Source of the DNA: Streptomyces hyaluromycini
GTDB taxonomy: Bacteria > Actinomycetota > Actinomycetes > Streptomycetales > Streptomycetaceae
Reading direction: 5' to 3'
DNA: 64,000 nucleotides
Assembly (NCBI RefSeq): GCF_002217755.1
Contig: NZ_BCFL01000018.1
Span: 558,001-622,000 of the forward strand
Positions 1-8,179 of this stretch are shown in pieces. Position numbers and translations under genes: made by a program. Numbering within the stretch: position 1 is the stretch's first letter; each line of letters starts with the position of its first letter. The notes beneath the pieces were generated by a model that did no database searches, was not told the origin of the DNA, and saw nothing but the letters and a program-made list of their open reading frames with translations.

Positions 1-686
1 CGGTAGATGACGGTCGACTCGAAGCCGGTGAAGGCGGCGAACGCGAAGGCCAGGACGACGGCCGTGCCGGAGACGAACACGTGGTGCGGGGCGAAGGACG
101 CGCCGGACAGGCCGTGCGCGCCGCCCTTCACCAGCACTCCGCCCGCGAGCAGCACGAGGATCCCGGTCTCGGCGACCAGCAGCACGCCGAGCAGCTTGGC
201 GCCGAACTCGATGGAGCGGTAGCCGCCGTAGCCGATGAGGACGAGACCGGCGAGGGCGATCGGCAGCCAGGGGACGTCGACGCCGAAGAGGGCCTGGGCG
301 GTGTCCCGCCCGGCGCTGCCGAGCAGGCCGTAGACGCCGATCTCCATGCCGTTGTAGCCGATGAGGGCGAGCAGCGCGGCGCCGATGCCGACGGGGCGGC
401 CGAGGCCGCGGGTGATGTACGCGTAGAAGGCGCCGCCGCTTTTGACGTGCCGGCTCATGGTGGTGAAGCCGACGGCGAAGACGGCGAGGGTGATGCCGGC
501 GATGAGGTAGCCGGCGGGGGCGCCGATGCCGCCGAGCAGGACGGCAAGGGGGGCGACGCCGGCCATCACGGTGAGCGGGGCGGCGGCGGAGATGACGAAG
601 AAGGCGATGTCGGCAGTGCCGAGCGAGCCGGAGCGGAGCGTGGCCACGGCGGGTGGCGTGCTCTCCTCGCGAGCGGTGACGGACAT
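1..686 (-). CDS. APC-family amino acid permease, C-terminus cut by window edge
   Basis: Reading on the minus strand from the ATG at 686 gives MSVTAREESTPPAV, then several hydrophobic helices with the APC-like patterns VISAAAPLTVMAGV, GLGRPVGIGAALLALIGYN and FAAFTGFESTVIY. This matches the N-terminal half of APC-superfamily amino-acid/polyamine permeases, which import substrates across the cytoplasmic membrane by proton symport. About 228 residues are visible; the rest lies beyond position 1. It is divergent from the TetR gene at 866, which may control it. The substrate cannot be predicted. Confident of the family, not of the substrate. Confidence 0.85.
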   Translation of the reverse strand, partial: MSVTAREESTPPAVATLRSGSLGTADIAFFVISAAAPLTVMAGVAPLAVLLGGIGAPAGYLIAGITLAVFAVGFTTMSRHVKSGGAFYAYITRGLGRPVGIGAALLALIGYNGMEIGVYGLLGSAGRDTAQALFGVDVPWLPIALAGLVLIGYGGYRSIEFGAKLLGVLLVAETGILVLLAGGVLVKGGAHGLSGASFAPHHVFVSGTAVVLAFAFAAFTGFESTVIY

Positions 687-782
687 GGGGAGGGAGCCCT
701 TCGAGCGCGACGGACGGGAGGGTTCCGGGCGTGCGGGATGACCGGCGCTACCAGGGCAGGAGCTACCCCGGACCCGTAAATC

Positions 783-801
783 TAAAGCCTTTCGGTTTGG
801 G
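783..801. promoter_or_regulatory. possible operator between permease and TetR gene
   Basis: An imperfect inverted repeat (AAAGCC, four bases, GGTTTG) lies in the 179-bp divergent spacer, in a locally AT-rich patch. Divergent TetR/transporter pairs usually share such an operator. This is inference from position and weak symmetry only. Confidence 0.25.
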
Positions 802-865
802 CAATGTAGCCTCCTCCTGGACATGCGGGAAGACCCGTTTCACACCTCCGGGGGAGAACACACGC

Positions 866-1471
866 ATGGGACGGCCGCGCACCCCGCTCCTCGACCGGGA
901 GCGGATCACCACGACCGCGCTGCAACTCGTGGACGAGCAGGGCGACTTCAGCGTCCCGCAGATCGCGAAGCGGCTCGGCACCCAGGCCGGTTCGCTGTAT
1001 CACCATGTGGACGGCCGGGACGGCATCGTCGAGCTGCTGCGCGAACGGGTCGCGGCCGCGATCGACCCCGCGACCCTGGACCTGGCCCCCTGGGACACCG
1101 CCGTGGAGTCCTGGGCCCGCTCCTACCGGGCCGCGTTCGCCGCCCACCCGAGGGCGATCCCGCTCCTGATGACCTCTCCGGTGCGGGCGCCGCGGGTCCT
1201 GGAGCAGTACGAGCGGGCGGTCACGGTGCTGCTGACGGCGGGCTTCGCCCCGGCGGACGTGATGCCCCTGCTGATCGCCCTGGAGAACCTGGTGCTCGGC
1301 TCGGCGCTGGACCTGGCGGCCCCGGAGACGATGTGGGAACTGACGGACCGGACCCCGACCCCGCACCTGGCACAGGCCCTGGCGGCGGTGGGGGACGGCA
1401 GGGCGGACCGCGCGTTCGAGGTGGGCCTCGCGGGCCTCATGAACCACGCCCGGACCCTGCTCCTGCACTGA
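866..1471 (+). CDS. TetR/AcrR-family transcriptional regulator
   Basis: The 201-residue protein begins MGRPRTPLLDRERI and has a TetR-type helix-turn-helix at about residues 10-55 (ALQLVDEQGDFSVPQIAKRL, GTQAGSLYHHVDGRD), followed by an all-helical ligand domain of the TetR_C type. The ATG at 866 is chosen because GGGGGAG lies about 9 bases upstream; the reading frame stays open further upstream without a better start. It is divergent from the permease gene ending at 686, so a local repressor of that transporter is the simplest role. The effector is unknown. Confidence 0.88.
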   Translation: MGRPRTPLLDRERITTTALQLVDEQGDFSVPQIAKRLGTQAGSLYHHVDGRDGIVELLRERVAAAIDPATLDLAPWDTAVESWARSYRAAFAAHPRAIPLLMTSPVRAPRVLEQYERAVTVLLTAGFAPADVMPLLIALENLVLGSALDLAAPETMWELTDRTPTPHLAQALAAVGDGRADRAFEVGLAGLMNHARTLLLH

Positions 1472-1566
1472 CCCCTGCTCCAGCGGATGCTCTGGCAGAC
1501 CCCGTATCGCGGGCGTATCGAAAACCGCATACGCCGCCGCAACCGCCCGCCGTCTTCCATGGAGGC

Positions 1567-2235
1567 GTGAACCGAAACGCATCCTTCCTCGGCCTGGCGG
1601 TCATCGGCGTGGCGAGCGTCGCGTTCTTCGTACGGCGGCCGCTCATGATGTCCGCCCCGAGGTGCATGGCCGGGCAGTGGCACGGCTGCTTCGACACGTT
1701 CAACGGCGTGGTGCTCATGACGCTGGTGACGCTGCCCCTGGCCGCGCTGGTGGCGTGGGCGCTGGCGCACCGCCGGCGTGCCGCCGGTGTCCCGTGGGCG
1801 TGGCGGACGTCGCTGGCCGAGGTGGGCATGGTGCACGGGACGGTGCCGTTCGTGTGGCTGACCATGATGCCGGGCGAGGCAGCCGGCACCGCCCCCGCCC
1901 GGGTGAGCCTCGTGCCGCTGCGGGACCTGGTCACGATGGGGGCGCTCGGGATCGTCGGCAACCTTTTGGTCTTCGCGTCACTGGGGTTCTTCGCCCCGAT
2001 GCGGTTCGCGGCCCTGGCGTCCGCGCCGCGGATCCTGGCGCTCGGGGCGGGCTGCTCGGTCCTGGTCGAGACCGCACAGTACGTCCTGCGCCTGGACCGG
2101 GTGTCCTCCGTGGACGACGTCCTGGTCAACGCCGTCGGCGCCCTGCTGGCCGGGCTGGCGTCGCGCCCCTGGTGGCGTACGACGGCACAGGCGCCGTCGG
2201 ACCGGCCGCGCCGCGCGCTCACGCCGACGGGCTGA
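1567..2235 (+). CDS. VanZ-like membrane protein
   Basis: About 222 residues with four to five hydrophobic segments. The region GNLLVFASLGFFAPM, then VLVETAQYVLRLDRVSSVDD and VLVNAVGALLAG, matches the VanZ-like family (PF04892), including the conserved E-x-x-Q and the D-D-V-L-x-N-x-x-G motifs. VanZ itself gives low-level teicoplanin resistance, but most actinobacterial homologues have no known role. The GTG at 1567 is used; GGAGG at 1561-1565 is unusually close to it, so the true start could be further in, for example the ATG at 1648. It lies 70 bp upstream of a histidine kinase on the same strand, which suggests a shared cell-envelope function. Confidence 0.75.
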   Translation: MNRNASFLGLAVIGVASVAFFVRRPLMMSAPRCMAGQWHGCFDTFNGVVLMTLVTLPLAALVAWALAHRRRAAGVPWAWRTSLAEVGMVHGTVPFVWLTMMPGEAAGTAPARVSLVPLRDLVTMGALGIVGNLLVFASLGFFAPMRFAALASAPRILALGAGCSVLVETAQYVLRLDRVSSVDDVLVNAVGALLAGLASRPWWRTTAQAPSDRPRRALTPTG

Positions 2236-2305
2236 GTCACGTGCCGGTGCGCACACGGCCCTGCACACGCCGGCGGTATCTCGTGCTGCCTACGCTGGGG
2301 GCACC

Positions 2306-3463
2306 GTGAACAGACGCCCGAACCTCAGCGCCCGACTGAAGCTCACCCTCAGCTACGCCGGATTCCTCCTGGTCGCCGGCGTTCTCCTGCTGGCCGTGAT
2401 GTGGGTGTTCGTGCTGCGCTGGGTGCCGAACGACGACGCCAGATCCATCCAGAAGAGGTTCGGCGCCGTGATCATCATCGGGCCCCGGCGCTCCGACCTC
2501 CTGAACGGCTTCGCCCCCGCCGCGGCCACGGCACTGGCGTTCCTCCTCGTCTTCGGCCTGCTGGGCGGCTGGATCCTCGCCGGCCGGATGCTCGCACCCC
2601 TCACCCGGATCGCGTCCGCGGCCCGGATCGCCTCGAACGGATCGCTCTCCCACCGGATCCGCATGGCGGGCCCCACAGACGAGTTCCGTGAACTCGCCGA
2701 CGCGTTCGACACCATGCTCGAACGACTCGAATCCCACGTCGCCGAACAGCAGCGGTTCGCCGCGAACGCCTCCCACGAGCTGCGCACCCCGCTGGCCGTC
2801 TCCCGGACGCTCCTCGACGTCGCCCGCAGCGACCCCTCGCGAGACCAGGGCGAACTCATCGAACGCCTGCGCACCGTCAACACGCGGGCGATCGACCTCA
2901 CCGAGGCCCTTCTGCTGCTCAGCCGCGCCGACGGCAGGAGCTTCACCCGCGAGCCCGTCGACCTCTCCCTCGTCGCCGAGGAAGCCGCCGAGACGCTGCT
3001 TCCCCTCGCCGAGAAGCGCCGGATCACACTCGACGTCACCGGCGGCACAGCACATGCCGTCGGCTCCGCCGCGCTGATCCTGCGGATGGTGACGAACCTC
3101 GTCCAGAACGCCGTCGTCCACAACCTCCCCGCCGACGGCACCGTGACGGTGCACACCGAACGGCTGCACGACGCGAGCGTGCTGCGGGTGGAGAACACGG
3201 GCCGTCCGCTCCCGCCGGAACTGGTGCCGACCCTCACCGAACCCTTCCGGCGCGGAACGGAACGCGTCCGCACCGACGAGCACGCCGGCGTCGGCCTCGG
3301 GCTGGCCATCGTGCACAGCGTCGTCCGGGCGCACGACGGCACCCTCGACCTCGCGCCCCGCACCGGCGGCGGTCTTCTCGTCACCGTTCGGCTGCCCGCC
3401 CCCTGCGGGGCGGCCTCCGAGCCCCCTCGGGCCCCGTACTCCAAGCCCCGTCAGGCCCCGTAG
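2306..3463 (+). CDS. HAMP-containing sensor histidine kinase without adjacent response regulator
   Basis: The 385-residue protein has a membrane helix at about 13-38, a short external loop, a second helix at about 72-95, a HAMP linker at 95-148, and a HisKA dimerisation helix with FAANASHELRTPL, so His157 is the likely phosphoacceptor. The HATPase domain shows the N box (NLVQNAVVH) and G box (GVGLGLAIVHS). Class I sensor kinases of this type normally pair with an OmpR-type response regulator, but none lies on either side: upstream is a VanZ-like gene, and downstream glnE runs the other way. The 3' ends of this gene and glnE overlap by 13 bp. Start is GTG at 2306. The signal is unknown; an envelope stimulus is a guess from the VanZ neighbour. 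Confidence 0.9.
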   Translation: MNRRPNLSARLKLTLSYAGFLLVAGVLLLAVMWVFVLRWVPNDDARSIQKRFGAVIIIGPRRSDLLNGFAPAAATALAFLLVFGLLGGWILAGRMLAPLTRIASAARIASNGSLSHRIRMAGPTDEFRELADAFDTMLERLESHVAEQQRFAANASHELRTPLAVSRTLLDVARSDPSRDQGELIERLRTVNTRAIDLTEALLLLSRADGRSFTREPVDLSLVAEEAAETLLPLAEKRRITLDVTGGTAHAVGSAALILRMVTNLVQNAVVHNLPADGTVTVHTERLHDASVLRVENTGRPLPPELVPTLTEPFRRGTERVRTDEHAGVGLGLAIVHSVVRAHDGTLDLAPRTGGGLLVTVRLPAPCGAASEPPRAPYSKPRQAP

Positions 3464-6400
3464 AAGAGCTCCTCCACGACCGCCCGGGCCCGCCGCGCGG
3501 TCCGCCGGTACGCGTCCAGCATGTCCCCGGCATGTCCGTCGCCGTACCCCAGGTACCGCCCGACCGCGGCCAGCTCCCGGCTCTCGGAGGGAAACGTGTC
3601 GCCGGCCCGTCCGCGCACCAGCATCACGGCGTTGCGCACCCGCGTGGCCAGCACCCATGCCTCGTCCAGTATCGCGGCCTCCTCGGTCCCCAGCAGCCCG
3701 GCCGCCTGGGCCGCGGCCAGCGCCTCCCGGGTCCGGGTGGTGCGCAGCCCCGGCTCGGCCCAGCCGTGCCGCAGTTGCAGCAGCTGCACGGTCCACTCCA
3801 CGTCGGACAGCCCGCCCGGCCCGAGCTTGGTGTGCAGCTTCGGGTCGGCGCCGCGCGGCAGCCGCTCGGACTCCATCCGGGCCTTCAGCCGCCGGATCTC
3901 CCGTACCGCGTCCTCGCCCAGCCCCTCCGCCGGATACCGCAGCGGGTCGACCAGCTCGATGAACCGGCGCCCCAGCTCCTCGTCCCCGGCGACCGGTTCG
4001 GCCCTCAGCAGGGCCTGCGACTCCCACACCAGCGACCACCGGCGGTAGTACGCCGCGTAGGAGTTGAGCGTGCGCACCAGCGGCCCGGACTTGCCCTCGG
4101 GGCGCAGGTCCGCGTCGATGAGCAGCGGCGGGTCGGCGCTGGGGATCTGGAGCAGCCGGCGCATCTCGGCGACGACCTTGTTGGCCGCGTCGGCGGCCTC
4201 CCGTTCGGCCACGCCCTCCCGCGCCTCGTGCACGAACAGGACGTCGGCGTCGGAGCCGTAGCCCAGCTCGTGCCCCCCGAAGCGGCCCATGCCGATCACG
4301 GCGAACCGGGTGGGCAGGGTGTCCCCCCACCCGTCCCGGACCACCGCCCGCAAGGTCCCCGCCAGCGTCGCCGCCGTCAGGTCGGAGACCGCGCCGCCGA
4401 CCCGGTCGACCAGGGCGCCCTGGTCGGCCTCGGCGGGCTTGGTCTCGGTGCCGTAGGAGTCCACGATGTCGGCGGCGGCCGTACGGAACAGCTCGCGGCG
4501 GCGCACGCCGCGGGCCGCCCGCACCCCGTCCTCGGCGTTGTCGGCGCGGCCGACGGCGGCGAGGATCTCCTGCTCCAGCTGGGCGCGGCCGCGCGGCTCC
4601 AGGCCTCCCCCGTCGCCGTCGCCGAGCAGGGCCACGGCCTCCGGGGCGCGCATCAGCAGGTCGGGGGCGAGGCGGCCGGCGGACAGCACGCGTGCGAGGT
4701 TCTCGGCGGCGGCGCCCTCGTCGCGCAACAGCCGTAGATACCAGGGGGTCTTGCCCAGCGCGTCGGAGACCTTGCGGAAGTTCAGCAGGCCCGCGTCCGG
4801 GTCGGCGGAGTCGGCGAACCAGCCCAGCAGGACGGGCAGCAGGGTGCGCTGGATCGCGGCCTTGCGGGTGACGCCGGAGGCGAGGGCCTCCAGGTGGCGC
4901 AGGGCGGCGGCGGGGTCGGCGTACCCGAGGGCCACCAGGCGTTCCCGGGCCGCCTCGGCGCTCAGCCTTGCTTCGCCGGGGGCGAGTTGGGCGAAGGCGT
5001 CGAGCAGCGGGCGGTAGAAGAGCTTCTCGTGCAGGCGCCGTACGACGCCGGTGTGCTGCTTCCACTCGCGGATCAGCTCGGTCACCGGGTCCGCGCGCAG
5101 GCCCAGCGAGCGGCCGAGGCGGCGCAGGTCGGCCTCGCCCTCGGGGACCAGGTGGGTGCGGCGCAGCCGGTAGAGCTGGATGCGGTGCTCCATGGAGCGC
5201 AGGAACCGGTAGGCGTCGTCGAGCTGGACGGCGTCGGCGCGGCCCACGTAGCCGCCGGCGGCGAGGGCCTGGAGTGCGTCCAGGGTGGTGCCGGAGCGCA
5301 GGGTGGGGTCGGTGCGGGCGTGCACCAGCTGGAGGAGCTGCACGGCGAACTCGACGTCCCTGAGGCCGCCGGGGCCGAGTTTCAGCTCGCGGTCGATCTC
5401 GGCGGCCGGGATGTTCTCCACCACGCGCCGGCGCATCTTCTGCACGTCGGCGACGAAGTTCTCGCGCTCGGCGGCCTTCCACACCAGGGGTTCGAGCGCG
5501 GCGACGTACTCCTGTCCGAGGTCGAGGTCGCCGGCGACCGGGCGGGCCTTGAGCAGGGCCTGGAACTCCCAGGTCTTGGCCCAGCGCTGGTAGTAGGCGA
5601 GATGGCTGCTGAGGGTGCGCACGAGGGGGCCGTTGCGGCCCTCGGGACGGAGGTTGGCGTCGACGGGCCAGATCGACCCCTCCACCGTGGTCTCGGAGCA
5701 GATCCGCATCATGTGCGAGGCGAGCTTGGTGGCGGACCGCAGCGCCTTGCCCTCGTCGGCCCCTCCCCCAGTGCCTGAAGGGCCTGGGGGTGCCCCCAGG
5801 GCCTCGCCGACGAAGATCACGTCGACGTCGGAGACGTAGTTCAGCTCGTGGCCGCCGCACTTGCCCATGGCGATCACCGCGAGCCGGCAGGCGGCGGCGT
5901 CCTCGGGCGCGGCGGCCTCGGCGAGGTCGAGGGCGGCGCGCAGGGTGGCGGTGGCCAGGTCGGCGAGTTCGGCGGCGGTCTGGGCGACGTCCGTCGTCCC
6001 GCACACGTCACGCGCGGCGATGGACAGCAGGCAGCGCCGGTAGGCGACGCGGAGGGCGACCGGGTCGCCGGCCCCGGCGAGGCCGCGTTCGAACTCCGCG
6101 ACGCCCGGGTGCAGGTCGCGGGGCTCGTAGGTGACCAGGGCCTCCCAGTCACGCGGGTGCCGGGCGAGGTGGTCGGCGAGGGCGGCGGAGGCGCCGAGGA
6201 CGCCCAGCAGGCGGTCCCGCAGCGGCTTGGCCGCTATCAGGGTGTCGAGCAGCTCCCGGCGGGCGGTGGGGCCGGGCTGGGCCTCCAGGAGCCGTACCAG
6301 GCCGTGCAGGGCGAGGTCGGGGTCGGCGGTGGCGCCCAGGGCTTCGAGGAGCACCGGATCATCGCGTACGGCGGCCAGCTCGGCGCTGTCCAGCAGCCGC

Positions 6401-6474
6401 TCGGCCGCGGAGGCGTCGGTGAAGCCGTGCCGCAGCAGTCGCGTGAAGGTACTGCTCCTGCGCCCCGGCGTCAT
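3451..6474 (-). CDS. glnE: glutamine synthetase adenylyltransferase/deadenylylase
   Basis: GlnE (1007 residues) attaches AMP to, and removes it from, glutamine synthetase I in response to nitrogen state. The protein shows the duplicated nucleotidyltransferase architecture: an N-terminal GlnE domain with GKCGGHELNYVSDVDV near residue 210 (adenylyl-removing half), a PII-uridylyltransferase-like helical domain with LGPGGLRDVEFAVQLLQL, then a second catalytic domain with GRFGGHELGYGSDADV near residue 735 (adenylylating half) and its own LGPGGLSDVEWTVQLLQL. Between the first GlnE motif and the following TKLASHMM there is a low-complexity insert, APPGPSGTGGGA, encoded by a palindromic element at 5765-5798. 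The start ATG at 6474 precedes MTPGRRSSTFTRLL. glnA2 lies 7 kb away. Confidence 0.96.
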   Translation of the reverse strand: MTPGRRSSTFTRLLRHGFTDASAAERLLDSAELAAVRDDPVLLEALGATADPDLALHGLVRLLEAQPGPTARRELLDTLIAAKPLRDRLLGVLGASAALADHLARHPRDWEALVTYEPRDLHPGVAEFERGLAGAGDPVALRVAYRRCLLSIAARDVCGTTDVAQTAAELADLATATLRAALDLAEAAAPEDAAACRLAVIAMGKCGGHELNYVSDVDVIFVGEALGAPPGPSGTGGGADEGKALRSATKLASHMMRICSETTVEGSIWPVDANLRPEGRNGPLVRTLSSHLAYYQRWAKTWEFQALLKARPVAGDLDLGQEYVAALEPLVWKAAERENFVADVQKMRRRVVENIPAAEIDRELKLGPGGLRDVEFAVQLLQLVHARTDPTLRSGTTLDALQALAAGGYVGRADAVQLDDAYRFLRSMEHRIQLYRLRRTHLVPEGEADLRRLGRSLGLRADPVTELIREWKQHTGVVRRLHEKLFYRPLLDAFAQLAPGEARLSAEAARERLVALGYADPAAALRHLEALASGVTRKAAIQRTLLPVLLGWFADSADPDAGLLNFRKVSDALGKTPWYLRLLRDEGAAAENLARVLSAGRLAPDLLMRAPEAVALLGDGDGGGLEPRGRAQLEQEILAAVGRADNAEDGVRAARGVRRRELFRTAAADIVDSYGTETKPAEADQGALVDRVGGAVSDLTAATLAGTLRAVVRDGWGDTLPTRFAVIGMGRFGGHELGYGSDADVLFVHEAREGVAEREAADAANKVVAEMRRLLQIPSADPPLLIDADLRPEGKSGPLVRTLNSYAAYYRRWSLVWESQALLRAEPVAGDEELGRRFIELVDPLRYPAEGLGEDAVREIRRLKARMESERLPRGADPKLHTKLGPGGLSDVEWTVQLLQLRHGWAEPGLRTTRTREALAAAQAAGLLGTEEAAILDEAWVLATRVRNAVMLVRGRAGDTFPSESRELAAVGRYLGYGDGHAGDMLDAYRRTARRARAVVEELFYGA
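5765..5798. repeat. 34-bp palindromic element inside glnE (copy B)
   Basis: The element starts and ends with CCCCCA and has an internal GCCTGAAGGGC core. It matches the copy at 6739-6772 at about 27 of 34 positions by eye. It lies inside glnE and keeps the reading frame, adding a Pro/Gly-rich stretch between two conserved blocks of the deadenylylase half. This suggests an insertion tolerated in a surface loop. Confidence 0.65.
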
Positions 6475-6596
6475 CCGCGGCCTCCCTCCGGATCAAGGTC
6501 GTCTCCGCCCGAGCCTAACCGCAGACCCCGTCACGAGCGCCGATGAGTTCCGGGCGGGATCGTGGTCTGTACGGGCAGGGAACCCAGGGAGGCATC

Positions 6597-7129
6597 ATGC
6601 GCGAGCCCGAGGGCGTGCTGGACGCCCGCTACAGCAGCGAGGGCACCTCGGCCCACGACTGGTCCGAGGCGGAGAAGGTCCTGACGGAGTCCGAGCTGTT
6701 CTGGATCTCGACGGTACGCCCGGACGGGCGCCCGCATTCCCCCATAGCCTTAAGGGCATGGGTGGACCCCCATCCCCGCTGCTGGCGGTGTGGCACGGCG
6801 GCGCCCTGCACTTCGGCACCGGCCCCGGCGAGCGGAAGGCGGCGAACCTCGCCGGGAACCCGCACGTCGTGCTGACGACCGGCACCGACAGCTGGACCGA
6901 GGGGTACGACGTGACGGTCGAGGGCGAGGCGGTACGCGTCACCGACGACGGCCGGCTGCGCGAGCTGGCGGCGGCCTGGGAGGCGAAGTACGGCCCGTTC
7001 TGGCACTACGAGGTGGACGACGGCTGCTTCCGTCACGGGCCGGGACGTGCCCTGGTCTTCGCGGTGCGGCCGCGCAAGGTCCTCGGCTTCGGCAAGGGGG
7101 AGCCGTTCAGCCAGACGAAGTGGGAGTAG
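6597..7129 (+). pseudogene. pyridoxamine 5'-phosphate oxidase-like flavin/F420-binding protein, frameshifted by an inserted element
   Basis: The ATG at 6597, with AGGGAGG upstream, begins MREPEGVLDARYSS and continues to FWISTVRPDGRPH in one frame. The remaining two thirds, PLLAVWHGGALHFGTGPGE to KVLGFGKGEPFSQTKWE, lie in another frame up to 7129. Together they make a split-barrel protein of the PNPOx-like family (general stress/F420- or FMN-binding). The break falls at a 34-bp palindromic element (6739-6772). Removing it leaves the expected H-x-x-P-L-L-A-V-W join. An in-frame ATG at 6758, inside the element, could start a truncated C-terminal product. An authentic frameshift is most likely; assembly error is less likely because the extra bases form a defined repeat. 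Confidence 0.8.
6739..6772. repeat. 34-bp palindromic element disrupting the PNPOx-like gene (copy A)
   Basis: CCCCCA ends flank an imperfect palindrome, CCCATAGCCTT / AAGGGCATGGG, centred on TTAA at 6741-6762. It is the same family as 5765-5798 inside glnE. The short direct repeat CCCCCAT (6739-6745 and 6767-6773) could be a target duplication or part of the element. Its length is not a multiple of three relative to the expected join, so the host gene is shifted out of frame. Confidence 0.7.
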
Positions 7130-7278
7130 TTCATCCGGTCCCGTGGTTCGCCGGGTCCAGTAGTTCATCCGGTCTTCACCTGTCTGGCCGAACGCGGTGG
7201 GAGCGGGGATTATTGGCGTGTGCATGCTCAGTCCGCACCGCCACCGAACCCTCCTTTCCCCCACCACCGGAGGTTGAT

Positions 7279-8178
7279 GTGTCCGGCAGTTCCGCACGTT
7301 CCGCGCTGCTGCGCCGTGCCCGTACGACGGTGGCGTCCGCCACTGCCTTCACCGCGGCCGCGGTCGGCCTGTGGACCGGGCTCGGCGGCACGTCCGCGCA
7401 CGCCGCGAGTGCCGTACCGACCCCGGACCACGTGATCGTCGTGGTCTTCGAGAACCACGCCTACAGCCAGGTCATCGGCTCCTCCAGCGCCCCGTACATC
7501 AACTCGCTGGCGTCCGGCGGCGCCAACCTGACCCAGATGTACGCCGAGACGCACCCGAGCCAGCCCAACTACTTCGCCCTGTTCTCCGGCTCCACCCAGG
7601 GCATCACCGACGACAGCTGCTACACCGCGGGCTTCTCCTCGGCGGCGAACCTGGCCTCCGAGCAGCTCGCGGCCGGCCGCACCTGGGCCAGCTACAACGA
7701 GACCCTGCCCAGCCAGGGCTCGACCACGTGCAGCAGCGGCAACTACGCGCGCAAGCACAACCCGTGGTTCGGCTTCAGCAACGTGCCGACCTCGACCGCA
7801 AAAACGTTCGCCCAGTTCCCGACCGACTACACCACCCTCCCCCAGCTGTCCTTCGTGACCCCCAACCTGTGCAGCGACATGCACGACTGCTCGGTGTCCA
7901 CCGGTGACACCTGGCTGAAGAACAACCTGGGCGCGTACGCCACCTGGGCCAAGACCCACAACAGCCTCCTCGTCGTCACCATGGACGAGGACAACCGCCT
8001 GGCCGGCAACCGCATCCCGACGGTCCTGTACGGCCAGCCGGTCACGGCCGGCTCGACCTCGGCCACCACGTACGACCACTACGACCTGTTGCGCACCCTG
8101 GAGGACGGCCAGGGTCTGAGCGCGCACGCCGGCAACGCGGCGTCCGCCTCCGACATCACCGGGATCTGGGCGTCCTGA
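7279..8178 (+). CDS. secreted SapM-like acid phosphatase / phosphoesterase
   Basis: The 299-residue protein starts at GTG 7279, five bases after GGAGG. It has a signal peptide of about 40 residues: a basic start (RSALLRRARTT), a hydrophobic stretch and the cleavage motif AHAAS. The mature part begins PTPDHVIVVVFENHAYSQV and includes THPSQPNYFALFSGSTQG, LSFVTPNLCSDMHDC, WLKNNLGAYATWA and VVTMDEDN. These match the alkaline-phosphatase-superfamily phosphoesterases (PF04185 type), whose best known member is mycobacterial SapM, a secreted phosphatase acting on phosphoinositides. In Streptomyces, scavenging of extracellular phosphate esters is more plausible. It is the first gene of a tightly packed set with the MFS gene at 8180. 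Confidence 0.82.
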   Translation: MSGSSARSALLRRARTTVASATAFTAAAVGLWTGLGGTSAHAASAVPTPDHVIVVVFENHAYSQVIGSSSAPYINSLASGGANLTQMYAETHPSQPNYFALFSGSTQGITDDSCYTAGFSSAANLASEQLAAGRTWASYNETLPSQGSTTCSSGNYARKHNPWFGFSNVPTSTAKTFAQFPTDYTTLPQLSFVTPNLCSDMHDCSVSTGDTWLKNNLGAYATWAKTHNSLLVVTMDEDNRLAGNRIPTVLYGQPVTAGSTSATTYDHYDLLRTLEDGQGLSAHAGNAASASDITGIWAS

Positions 8179-8179
8179 C

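Noticed and set aside
2237..6004. Very long minus-strand frame (1255 codons) overlapping glnE and the kinase gene
   Set aside because: Arg/Pro/Gly-rich composition with no family motifs; it is the shadow of glnE and the kinase in high-GC DNA.
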